This document shows positions 23,511 through 34,400 of a DNA stretch of 64,000 nucleotides, piece by piece. The DNA is taken from assembly GCA_003290165.1 (NCBI GenBank), contig QNQO01000454.1, positions 211,001 through 275,000 on the forward strand, given 5' to 3'. Position 1 is the stretch's first letter, and each line of letters opens with the position of its first letter. Made by a program: the position numbers and the translations under genes. The notes under the pieces were generated by a model, which was not told the origin of the DNA, searched no databases, and worked only from the letters and a program-made list of their open reading frames with translations. This DNA is from Berberis thunbergii. Lineage: Eukaryota; Streptophyta; Magnoliopsida; Ranunculales; Berberidaceae.

Positions 23511-26067
23511 ATGGCTGGAAAAGGAGCGGCTACTGTTGCAAGAATGGAGATGATGGAAGAATCCATGGTAAACACGCAAGGAAAACTTGAATCATTAGAA
23601 GGAAGAATGAACTCTTGGGATGGAAATTTCCAAGAACTAAAACAGATGATGGAACAATTGTTGAAGGGCAACAAGAACCACCTAAAGCTACTTCCAACAC
23701 TGTGAGAGATCAGATCTCACCGGTTCATCAAGAAACACTACATCCTAATGTCGGTATGGCGGATCTTCTTCTCAGGGATTCCAATTTGATAGGAGATCTA
23801 GAAGATTGGAGATGCCGATCTTTGAAGGTTCAAACCCTGATGGATGGATCTTGAAGGCTGAAAGGTTCTTCTTACTACAGAAATATAGTAATGAGGAGAA
23901 GATGGAAGCTTCGGTGATGTCTTTCGAAGCCGATGCTCTTCTATGGTATCAGTGGGAATGTAAACGAAGACCGATTCACTTCTGGGAGGAACTTAAGAGC
24001 TTATTGTTGAAGCAGTTCCGATCGGTTCAAGAAGGATCTCTCTGCGAGCAGTTTTTGGCTCTCAAACAAGAAGGCTCAGTTTCAGACTATCGAAGGAGCT
24101 TTGTATCTCTCGCAGCGCCATTGGAAACCGTCACTGAGGAGGTATACCTCAGTAAATTTATCAATGGTTTGAAGCCTGCCATTAGAGCTGAAGTGCGAAT
24201 GCTCGACCCAAATCAGTTGGGTCGAGCCATGGACCTTGCCCAGCGGGTCGAGGAAAAACAAAAATACTCTGGTTGGGTTAAAACGAACCTTCAGGGTTAT
24301 AATCGGCCCATGCTAGGCCCAAGACAACTTGCTAATGGCCCGTTAGGGCAACAGACTCCAGGTTTGTCCAAAGAGTTTGAGAGATCTGGTTTTCACCAAC
24401 CAACTTTCTCTAGGGACAATGAGAGAAGCTCAGCTGCGAGAGGCGAGACCAGACGCTACTCAGATGCAGAATATCAGGAAAAGAGAGCGAGAGGTCTGTG
24501 TTTCAAATGTGACGAGAAGTATTCTCCTGGTCACCGATGTAGGAGGAAGGAGGTTAGTGTTCTTATTGCACAAGCAAATAGTGATGAGGAAGAAGAAGAA
24601 CCTCAGGGGTGTGAGGATCAGAAAGAATTAGATGGAGCAGAAATAGGATCAGTGGTTGAAGTATCTTTGAGCTCGGTTATGGGTTTGACGAACCCTAAAA
24701 CAATGAAGATGCAAGGTGATGTTTTGGGTCAATTAGTTGTGGTGTTAGTCGACAGCGGAGCCACTCACAATTTTATTTCCCACAAGGTCATTGAGCAGGT
24801 GAGACTTCCAATTTCTTCGACGGGTGTTTATGGAGTAACGTTGGGTTCGGGAGACTCAGTTCAAGGCAGCGGAATTTGTAGGGGTGTTAAGTTGATGTTG
24901 CAAGGAGTAGAGATATTGGATGATTTTCTTCCTCTTGGGCTGGGGAGTTTAGACGTAATTTTGGGCATACAGTGGTTAGAAAAATTAGGAACTACTTTCA
25001 TTAATTGGAAGGAGCAGACATTGAGATTTAGAGTGGGATCAGAAACTTTAACTCTCAAGGGGGATCCTTCTTTGGGGCGTAGTTTGATTTCATTCAAATC
25101 TATGGTTAGAACCATCAAACAGGAGGGTTATGGTTTCTTGGTGGAATTGGGCTGTGTTTCTTCGACTGAGATGGATCAAGGACCGGTTCCAGTGGAATTG
25201 GTAGATCTGTTAAGGCAGTATGAGGTGGTGTTCCAGATACCGGTTGGGTTACCTCCAAAGAGGGGACATGAGCATAGTATCGTGTTACAAGGAGGAGCCG
25301 GACCAATCAATGTTCGTCCCTATCGCTATCCCCAATTTCAGAAGAACGAAATAGAAAGGCTGATCACCGAGATGTTGGAAGCAGGCATCATCAGGCATAG
25401 TGTGAGCCCGTTTTCTAGCCCAGTGCTGTTAGTCAAGAAGAAGGATGGGGGATGGAGGTTTTGTGTAGACTATCGGGCCCTGAATAAACAGACGGTTCCT
25501 GATCGTTTTCCAATTCCTATTATCGACGAGCTATTGGATGAGCTACATGGCGCCGTGATTTTTTCGAAGCTAGATTTGAAGTCGGGTTATCACCAGATTA
25601 GAGTTCAGGAAGGGGATGAGGCCAAGACAGCGTTCCGGACGCACGAGGGGCATTATGAGTTTCTCGTAATGCCGTTTGGATTGACGAATGCTCCTGCCAC
25701 GTTCCAGGCTTTGATGAACGCAATTTTTAGACCTTATTTGCGTAAGTTTGTTCTTGTGTTTTTTGACGATATATTGGTCTATAGCCCAAGCATAGAGCTA
25801 CACGTGCTTCAGTTGGAAACAGTCCTGAAATTGCTACAAACACACTGTTTGTACGCAAATAAGAAGAAATGTGAGTTTGGCAGTCGACAACTGGGATATT
25901 TGGGACATGTCATTTCGGCTAATGGTGTGTCAATGGATCAATCTAAGATACAAGCCGTTTTGAAGTGGCCGCAACCCCAGAATGTTACGGAGCTGAGGGA
26001 TTTTTGGGTCTTACGGGCTACTACCGAAAATTCATCAGTGGGTATAGTAAGGTGGCGTGGCCACTGA
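23511..26067 (+). pseudogene. Chromovirus gag, protease and reverse transcriptase (frameshifted)
   Basis: The main frame runs 23806-26067. Gag core (WILKAERFFLLQKYSNEEKM, FWEELKSLLLKQF), zinc knuckle CFKCDEKYSPGHRC near residue 231, protease VDSGATHNFIS near 314 with DVILGIQWL, RT with [31 protein letters not shown] and the catalytic FFDD box near 650. The gag N-terminus starts at ATG 23511 in another frame and changes frame near 23670 and near 23805. At about 25998-26003 a T run one base short switches the frame before RNase H. The protease and RT signature residues are retained. Confidence 0.93.
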
Positions 26068-28097
26068 TTTCTCAGTTGAAAAAAAATAAGTTTGCTTGGA
26101 ATGATGAGGCAGAGGGTGCTTTTCAGAATTTAAAGCAGATTATGACTACGGCTCCGGTTTTGGCCATGCCGGATTTTTCTAAGGAATTTGTAGTGGAGAC
26201 TGACGCTTCCGGTTTTGCCGTGGGAGCAGTTCTGATGCAAGAGAAGAGGCCCGTCGCATTCTTTAGTCAGGTATTGGGACAAAGGGCTAGGCTCAAGCCA
26301 ATTTACGAAAAAGAACTCATGGCCATGGTGTTGGCCGTCAACAAGTGGCGTGCTTATTTGCTAGGCCGAAAATTTGTTATCCGCAGTGATCAGAGGAGCT
26401 TGAAGTATTTGATGGAGCAAAGGGTTATTGGTCCGGATTATCAAAAATGGGTGAGCAAATTATTAGGATTTCAATTTGAAATTCAGTTTCGAACTGGGGC
26501 TTCCAATGCGGCGGCTGACGCACTTTCTCGCATCTCTCTATCTCCGCTCTGTTCATCGGTGAGTTTTCCTGTTTGGAGAGGTTGGGACATTCTTCGAACT
26601 GAGATTTCCAGTGATCCAGAGATTCAGCAAATCAAGAAGGAGTTATTGCTAGGTGCGGTGAAGCACGGATATGCAGTTGTTGATGAATTTTTGTATTACA
26701 AACAGAGGTTGGTAATCCCTAGCGTTTCTTCCCTCATTCCCCTTATTTTTAAGGAATTCCATGAGTCAGCTGTGGGAGGACACTCCGGCGAGTCTAAGAC
26801 TTATCTGCGAGTGGCGAAGGAGTTATATTGGGTAGGGATGAAAGCCTATATTCGAAGAATGGTAAGTGAGTGTGACGTGTGTCAACGCAATAAGTCCATG
26901 GCCACGTCTCCGGCCGGTCTTCTTCAGCCTATTCCGCTTCCGGTTCAAATTTGGGATGAAGTTACCATGGACTTCATAGAAGGGTTGCCATGTTCTGGTG
27001 CTGCTGATACTATTCTAGTGGTAATTGATCGGCTTAGCAAGTATGCCCATTTCGTTGGCCTTAAACACCCTTATACAGCCAAGAAGGTCGCTTCAGTATT
27101 TTGCAAGGAAATTTGTCGGCTTCATGGTACTCCCATTTCGATTATTTCAGACAGAGATAAGGTCTTTCTTAGTCTCTTTTGGCAAGAATTGTTTCGGGCT
27201 CAGGGGACCAAACTGAAACGAAGCTCGGCTTATCATCCGCAAACGGACGGTCAGTCTGAGGTATTGAATCGTTGTCTTGAAACTTATTTACGGTGTTTTA
27301 CTTCGGAGCGTCCCAAACAGTGGTTGCAGTGGTTGCATTGGGCGGAGTATTGGTACAACACATCTTGGCATTCAGCTACAGGGTATACTCCTTTCAAAAT
27401 TCTGTATGGAAGGGATCCTCCTCCACTTATCAGGTATGCCCCTAGTTCTACAGTTGTGTCTTCTGTGGAACAACTGCTGTCTGAGAGGGATGGGGTTTTG
27501 GCTTTGCTTAAATTACATTTGTTGCGCGCACAACAACGTATGAAGCACCAGGCTGACAAAGCCAGAAGAGATGAAGTTTTTGAGGTGGGTGACCATGTTT
27601 TTCTAAAGCTTCGGCCTTATCGACAGCACACTGTGATCAGCCGAGGGAATCAGAAATTGTCGGCTCGGTTTTATGGTCCTTTTGAGGTACTGGCACAAGT
27701 AGGAGCAGTGGCATATCGACTGGCTCTTCCAGCCTCTTCCAGAATCCATCCCGTTTTCCACGTCTCCCAGTTGCGTCGAGCTTTGGGTCAGGGTTATAAG
27801 GTCCTTCCTCTTCCTTCTAATATTCCAGGTGAATCTGACTCTCTTGTTTATCCTGAGTCTGTTCTGGATGTGCGTCCAGGGGTGGGAGACAGGTTGGGTT
27901 CATGGGATGTATTGATTAAGTGGCAAGGGCTCCCTGCTTTTGAGGCCACTTGGGAAGATTATACATTTTTGCAGTCTCAGTTTCCTGAGTTTCACCTTGA
28001 GGACAAGGTGAATTTTGGGGGGGGAAGTATTGTTAGGCCCCCTATTAGACTTACCTATACAAGGAGAAGGAAGGCTATTGATAAGGAAGCATGTTAG
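25999..28097 (+). pseudogene. Chromovirus RNase H, integrase and chromodomain
   Basis: This continues pol after the frame break near 26000, starting FLGLTGYYRKFI. RNase H: TDASGFAVGAVL, KELMAMVLAVNKWR, ASNAAADALSR. Integrase zinc-binding HHCC: H...GGHSGESKT and CDVCQRNK; catalytic core: TMDFIEGLP, FLSLFWQELF with SDRD, YHPQTDGQSEV. C-terminal module: GPFEVLAQVGAVAYRLALP, HPVFHVSQL, then the chromodomain with the aromatic residues of WQGL and TWED. The open frame begins earlier, at 25965, but the true sequence of pol joins only from about 26000. It ends at 28097, inside the 3' LTR. Confidence 0.93.
28015..28028 (+). promoter_or_regulatory. Polypurine tract of the chromovirus
   Basis: G-run followed by GAAG directly before the 3' LTR start at 28031; expected primer for plus-strand DNA synthesis. 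Confidence 0.8.
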
Positions 28098-28488
28098 TGT
28101 TCTGTGACTGCCAGTAAGGTGCTCAGTTAGGTGCTCTGTTTACATAACAACTTCTGTTAGTTTTTCTGTTATTAAGGATGCTATAAATAAGAGACTAGAG
28201 GTAGACAGAAAAAGGCATTGATTGATTTTGTAAGAAAGTATTACATAGAGCTTGTGCTCTAGGAGAGTAGCCTTCTCGAATTGGCTTGTTACATAACTCA
28301 GATTACAATTCATTTCTATTGAATACAACTCTTTCCTTGAATCTATCTCTAGCAGAATATCTGACATTGTAGTCTGTTTTCTTCAATCTCAGAAATTCTT
28401 GAATGTAAACTGAGCTTTGGTTGAATTGTATTGTTTCTGTGAGTTGAAATCTGCAGGAAAGAAGATAAATCCAAGTCAGATCTTATCA
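28031..28488 (+). repeat. 3' LTR of the chromovirus
   Basis: Starts TGTTAGGCCC, ends CTTATCA, followed by the target duplication GTTCT. Nearly identical to the 5' LTR. Confidence 0.95.
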
Positions 28489-29575
28489 GTTCTCCACTGG
28501 GAGAAGTTGGTTCAATGAGGAGTCAGTGAACATATATGGTTTGGTGCAGTGCAGTAGAGAGTTGTCTCATAATGGTTGTTTGGGATGCTTGCAAGACTTG
28601 ATTATGTGTATTTCAGCATGTTGCAATGAAAGGATAGGAGCTCAGATTTTGTCCATGAGTTGTAATTTAAGATATGAAACACATCTCTTCTTTCAATCAT
28701 CAGAGCTAGAAGAAGATTCAAGCAGCACAAAAGGTAAACTTCTTGCTTCATTTAGCTTAATTAGTTGAAGAAACAAAGACAATAATTGGATCTTATCTTC
28801 TTATCCTCATGTTGAATACTTCCAAACGCGATTTGTTTGCGTCGTATTCCAATTTGACTTGGTCATTTGGCTGAACTAGGTATTTTGGACATTTTTAACT
28901 TTTCTAAGCAGTGATTAACCCATAGAAAGACGATGCTTCATTTTTTAGGGTTCTTGGTTGTTAAAACTAAATCTCTAATGTCAAATAATCCAAAATCAAT
29001 TCTTATTTCACCCCATGTAGAAATTTCAAATCAAGTTGATTCAACTCAAATATCTCGTAATAAAAAATTTGACCCTTCTGAGTACTGACTACATGCTTGT
29101 GATACAGAATCATCTTCTTGTAAAATACAGACCCTGTTGCATTCACTGATTCTCAATAGAAGTGTGTATCGTATGAATAATTTTTGCTGTTTAGATTAGT
29201 TCAAATGTCTACAATAAGTTGGCCCTATTGTTGCAATTTCTAAATTAAAAAAAAAATTATAAGAAAATAAAAGAAACCTAAGAAGTGATGAAGGTATGAG
29301 ATTAGTGACACTGAATGTACAAATATGCACTGAAATTTGCAAAATACAAGCAGTGGCTGTGAGACAGTTGATACGAACCACAACAAATATGATTTTGCGG
29401 TACATAATATATATTATCAATGGTAGAGAATTCTGACTCACAAGAAACTTGTGTACTTGTTATGCAGGAAACAAGAACAATTTGAGAAACGTAATCCTAA
29501 TACAGATAATAGTTGTTGCTGCATTCGCGATTGGCATTTGTATTCTATTGATGAGGATCATGAAAAGAAGAATCG

Positions 29576-30118
29576 GTAAACTTCTTCATTATTTATTCCC
29601 CCAAGCTTTTAGCGTTATAGTCTATACATCTGAATATAATTATTCTGATTCAAGGCCCTTTTAAACTTGAGACCTTTCCAGTCCATTTTCCTCTTCTTTC
29701 AGGGGAACTAATTCTTTTCCTCATGAAACTCATTGCTTTTCCAACAGGCGGAAAAGAAGATGCAATCAAAAGCATGGAATGTGAGATCGAAAGCTCCAAA
29801 TCATTTAAAACAGCCACAAAGAATTCCTCTGGTTCATAAATTTCGGGAATACTTCTATCAAGACTAGCAAAAGATTGCATTGTATCCTTTCTTAAAAGCT
29901 TCAAGTTACAATACAAAATAAGGTGCAAGGGACGACTAATGATGATAATAAAAAAAAAAAAAAAAAAAAAAAGGAAGTTGTATTAGCTTGTAAATTTTCT
30001 GTGCAGAACCAAAATTTGGGAAACACAAAGCTGTAGAACTAGCGGGATAAAAACAGAGAAAAAGTCCAGTATTTTTGTATGAAATCCTTTTATTTTAGTA
30101 TACAGAATTCTGGGAATA
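29576..30118. other. Region between the CRK and MRD1 remnants
   Basis: Contains the possible CRK juxtamembrane piece near 29750-29830 and a poly(A) run at about 29950-29972. The poly(A) may be the tail of a small retroposed insertion, but I could not find its other end or a target duplication. No other gene seen. Confidence 0.4.
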
Positions 30119-30511
30119 CTAATCTGCGATCCTTTCAAACTTAACACTGCTTTCATCCATGACGGATACACGTTTCCTTTTCTTGGACAACTGTGTTGGA
30201 TTCTGAAATCCATTTTCCTCGTCAGTGAATTGGGCAGCTGTTTGAACACGTGAGTCGTCTAAGCTCTCACCTTCCTTTGCTGGCTTCTAGTACCTGAAGG
30301 TTCAAAGCAAGAAAGTTTCAATCTTAATCCAATGCCTGTAAAGGTAGATGTGCATTTTGTAGTGATCGTTCCAAATCATACCAGATGGCGACCGTACAGA
30401 TGAGTATTTGACAGAGCATTGAGAGCATTTTGTGCCTCTTGTTTTGTGACATTCAACAAATGCAAATCCTCTGTGGTTCCCAAACTTCATAGGCAACCTT
30501 AAACTCTTGAT

Positions 30512-31146
30512 CTGCAACATAAAAAGATTTTCATACAAATGTCGAGTACACTGAGTTTTCACGAGAGTTACTGTCTCTCAGCAGCTTAGCTGGTGAAACA
30601 AGTAAAAGATACGAGGAAGTGAGAACTATTGTGAGATTGTATTAGTAGTCATTGATAGAGAAATTATTCTATACATTTGAGCCCAATTTGGTCCTAGAGC
30701 AACAAGTTTCCAAGGACACTCGGAACAAGGTGATTGTCAGACAACTTGAAGACATCCATGTATGTTGTCAAGGTTTGCAGACATAACTTGTAGCCATTGA
30801 AGAGACAGAGAGGTTGCAAACAAGGACTGATGCAAGCCAAGAGAAGTTGTAAGTTGATGTCTTTCACATCCAATGGAAGCCCCCTCAAAATCAACATCAC
30901 AACCACCCTCTCCATGCTGCAGCCTACCAGGATAACCCTCTAACTCGAGCTTTGCAAAGAATCGACAAACCCATGGCACCAAAACCAACCGAGTCAACCC
31001 ACAGTGCAAAGCCCAAGGCCAGCCAACCGGTTGTGCATGGAGTCAAGAATATTAGCGAAACCCGAAGGCCAGCCAACCAGTTGTGCATCGAGTCATGTTG
31101 CATGATAGTCTAGACTGTGATGCACCAACTCGACCAACCTCCTCCC
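30512..31146. other. Unassigned flank left of the Copia element
   Basis: Short frames on both strands but no known motif. A segment with 'ggccagccaaccggttgtgcat' is repeated in tandem (about 31015 and 31070). On the plus strand a frame near 30690-30780 reads as charged residues (SKDTRNKVIVRQLEDIH) and then stops. It may be older transposon debris in the MRD1 intron. Confidence 0.3.
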
Positions 31147-31382
31147 TGAAAGGAGCCATTAGCTGTTAAGTTCAGGACCGAGTCTTTAGGTTTGTTTTTA
31201 GTCAATTAAGAAATCCCTAGTTTGTAGGAGAGTAGACTAAATCTTTGATTCTGTTTGTTATGGCTATTGTTTAGCCGATTTCAGCATTCTGTTTGTTATA
31301 CTAATGGCTATATATGGGCCTTAGTCTCTTTGAATAAATATTCAGTTTTGATTTCCACAATTTACAAAGTCTCTACTTTACA
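31147..31382 (+). repeat. 5' LTR of the Copia element
   Basis: TGAAAGGAGCC to CTACTTTACA. Contains a 'tggctatatatggg' segment, a plausible TATA box at about 31310-31316. Confidence 0.93.
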
Positions 31383-31384
31383 TT

Positions 31385-31396
31385 TGGTATCAGAGC
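31385..31396 (+). promoter_or_regulatory. Primer binding site of the Copia element
   Basis: TGGTATCAGAGC two bases after the 5' LTR; initiator-Met type. Confidence 0.9.
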
Positions 31397-31447
31397 CTCG
31401 GTGAAATTAGTGAGATTAAGGCAGCAGCCTGTGAGAGATCAAACACA

Positions 31448-34400
31448 ATGAGTGAAGATAAAACACTCACAAAGATCCCTCACTTCGATGGTCACTACGA
31501 TCACTGGAGTGAGTTGATGGAGAATTTGTTGAAGGCAAAGGGGCTATGGAGCTTGGTGGAACATGGCTTTGCAGAGCCAAAGGAGGGAACAATGCTAACA
31601 GATGCGCAGCAGGCACAACTTGATGATGCCAGAATCAAGGATCACCAAGTGAAGCATTATCTCTACCAAGCCTTAGACAGAACTGTGTTTGAACAGATCC
31701 TGGATAGGCGCACATCCAAGATCGTGTGGGATTCGATGAAAAGGAAGTTTGGCGGAAACGAGAAGGTAAAGAAATCCCTGCGCAACACTTTGAGAAGGGA
31801 TTTCGAGGTTCTGGAAATGAAGAAAGGAGAAACCATCACCGATTACTTTGCAAGAGTAATGGTGGTTTCCAACAAATTGCGAAGCAATGGTGAAGACATG
31901 CCAGATTCAAAAATAGTGGAGAAAATCCTGCGAACCTTGACAGAACGGTTCACATACGTGGTGGTCTCCATTGAAGAATCCAGGGATACAGATGAGATTT
32001 CAATTGATGAATTGCAAAGCACTCTAGTGATGCATGAGCAAAAATTCTCTCGAGTCATCAAGGAAGACGATGACCAGGTTCTTAAGGTGGAAGAGAGACC
32101 AAGCAGAGGCAGAGGCAGAGGATCACCTAGAGGACGTGGTGGTAGAGGCAGAGGAAGGAACAACTTCAACAAAGCAACGATCGAATGCTACAAATGCCAT
32201 GGTTTAGGACACTATCAATATGAGTGTCCTAAATGGAACAAGGAGGCAAATTACGCAGAATTAGAAGAAGAAGATGAGATGATGTTGATGACTTATGTTG
32301 GTTTCCATGAAGGCAAACAAAGTAAGACCTGGTTCATTGATTCTGGCTGTTCAAATCACACGTGCAACAACGAGGACATGTTCTCTAGCTTGGACATGAC
32401 ATTCTCACACTCTGTCAAGCTTGGAAACAACACTCGAATGGAGGTGGTTGGAAAAGGTACTGTCAAGCTAGTACTAGGAGGCATTACATACTCAATTAGT
32501 GATGTCTACCTGGTACCTGAACTCAAGAATAACCTGCTAAGTGTGGGTCAACTCCAGGAGAAAGGATTGGCAGTTTTGTTTGAAGGAGGAATGTGCAATG
32601 TGTATCATCCTCAAAGAGGTTTGATTATACAATCGATTATGAGTGGAAATAGGTTGTTTATCGTATTGTCTGAGTTGCACAAGTCAATTGGAAAGCAAGA
32701 AGAGAAGTGTCTTCACACAACTACCACTGATTTGTCAAAACTTTGGCATCAGCGGTATGGCCATCTCAGTTACAAAGGCTTGCGCACACTGCAGTACAAG
32801 AAAATGGTACATGGGCTTCCAAAATTTGCTGCATCAACAACTACTTGCGTGGACTGTTTGAATGGCAAGCAGACTCGAAGTCCAATTCCTAAGCAAGTTT
32901 CCTGGAGAGCAAATCAACCATTAGAGCTCATCTACTCAGATATCTGCGGACCCATCACACCTACCTCCAACAGCGGTAAAAGGTATTTTTTGAGTTTCAT
33001 TGATGATTACAGTAGAAAAGCATGGGTCTATCTATTATCTGAAAAATCAGAAGCTCTAGAGTCTTTCAAATTCTTCAAGAAGATGGCCGAGGCAGAAGCA
33101 AACATGAGTATAAAATGTCTTAGAACAGACAGGGGAGGCGAGTACACTTCCACTGATTTCAACAACTTCTGCAGGGAGAATGGAATTAGAAGACAGCTGA
33201 CGAATGCATCTACACCCCAACAAAACGGCGTCGCCGAGAGGAAGAATAGAACAGTGATGAACATGGTGCGATCCATGTTGTCAGCTAAGAAGATTCCGAA
33301 GAGTTTCTGGCCAGAGGCAATAAACTGGACATTTCATGTCCTAAATCGATCTCCAACTCTAGCAGTAAAAGATGTCACACCGCAGGAAGCATGGAGCGGA
33401 ATCAAGCCTTCAGTGGAGCATTTCAAGGTCTGGGGATGCCTCGCACACGCCCACATACCAAATCAGAAGCGAGGTAAATTAGACAACAAAAGCTCCACTT
33501 GTATTTTCTTGGGGGTTAGCGAGAACACAAAAGGCTTTAGACTGTTCAATGTTGAAACTAACAAAATTATTGTGAGCCGTGATGTAGTGTTTGAAGAAAA
33601 TAAGCAGTGGGAATGGGGAAAAGATTATGAGGGGCAGTTTAAAGAGGAATTAGAGTGGGAAGAACAGAAAACAGATGAGGGAGTTGAAGAAATTCAGCAA
33701 GAAAATGGGGAACAGGAGTGGGAAGAACAGAAAACAGATGAGGGAGTTGAAGAAATTCAGCAAGAAAATGGGGAACAGAGGGAAACACGGGAAATACGGG
33801 TTCAAGAGGATGGAGAACAATCAGATCGAGAGGATACAGAGCCATTATTTCCTTGCCAAAGAGAAAGCTTAGTTCAAGGGAGAGATCGAAGAGTTCCTGC
33901 AGTTCAAGGGAGAGATCGAAGAACTCCTCGATGGATGACTGACTATGTCAGTGGGGAAAATCTCTCAGATGACGAAGTCCACATGGTGAAAGATGCAGAA
34001 GCACAAGATCCTATCTGGTTCAAAGATGCAGTAAAGGAAGAGAAGTGGAGACAAGCCATGGATAGTGAGATAGAGTCCATAGAAAAGAACAGCACATGGA
34101 CTCTCACTGAATTGCCAAAGGATGCTAAGAAGATCGGAGTCAAATGGGTCTTCAAGACAAAGACAGATGAAGTTGGCAAGATTACAAAATACAAAGCACG
34201 GTTAGTGGCGAAAGGGTACTCTCAAAAGCAAGGAATTGATTACTCTGAAGTTTTTGCTCCAGTGGCTCGTCTTGATACAGTTAGAATGATAATTGCCTCA
34301 GCTGCTCAAAAGGGATGGGAAATTTTCCAGCTCGACGTCAAGTCTGCCTTTTTACATGGGAAACTGATCGAACAAGTTTTTGTTGATCAACCTGAAGGTT

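Larger units (their letters stand above)
23019..28488 (+). mobile_element. Near-complete chromovirus (Ty3 with chromodomain)
   Basis: Complete structure: LTRs 23019-23476 and 28031-28488 (458 bp each), primer site, gag-pol, polypurine tract and a perfect 5-bp target duplication GTTCT (23014-23018 and 28489-28493). I count three differences between the LTRs, so the insertion is young. It lies inside the CRK ectodomain exon in the same orientation. Pol ends in a chromodomain (VLIKWQGLPAFEATWEDY), which targets chromoviruses to heterochromatin. Coding is interrupted by frameshifts in gag and one in pol, so it is probably non-autonomous now. Confidence 0.95.
22484..29575 (+). pseudogene. Cysteine-rich receptor-like kinase (CRK/DUF26) gene, split by a retrotransposon
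   Basis: CRKs are plasma-membrane receptors with two extracellular DUF26 (Gnk2) domains, a membrane span and a kinase. Piece 1 (22484-23018): signal peptide rich in Leu, an N-terminal CNSDYNYT, then DUF26-1 with C-X8-C-X2-C (CRGDISSQDCQNC). Piece 2 (28489-28733): DUF26-2 with the same spacing (CSRELSHNGCLGC) and SCNLRYE, ending at a GT donor. Piece 3 (29468-29575): membrane-span exon (VILIQIIVVAAFAIGICILL, then RIMKRR). A stretch at about 29750-29830 resembles the juxtamembrane start (KSFKTATKNSS), followed by a stop. The kinase domain is missing. There are two frameshifts between about 22640 and 22695, besides the 5.5-kb insertion. Confidence 0.88.

Noticed and set aside
24861..25306. Antisense open frames within the chromovirus pol
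   Set aside because: Shadows of the real protease-RT coding strand.
29948..29975. Poly(A) run as proof of a processed retrocopy
   Set aside because: No spliced coding sequence beside it and no target duplication could be found.
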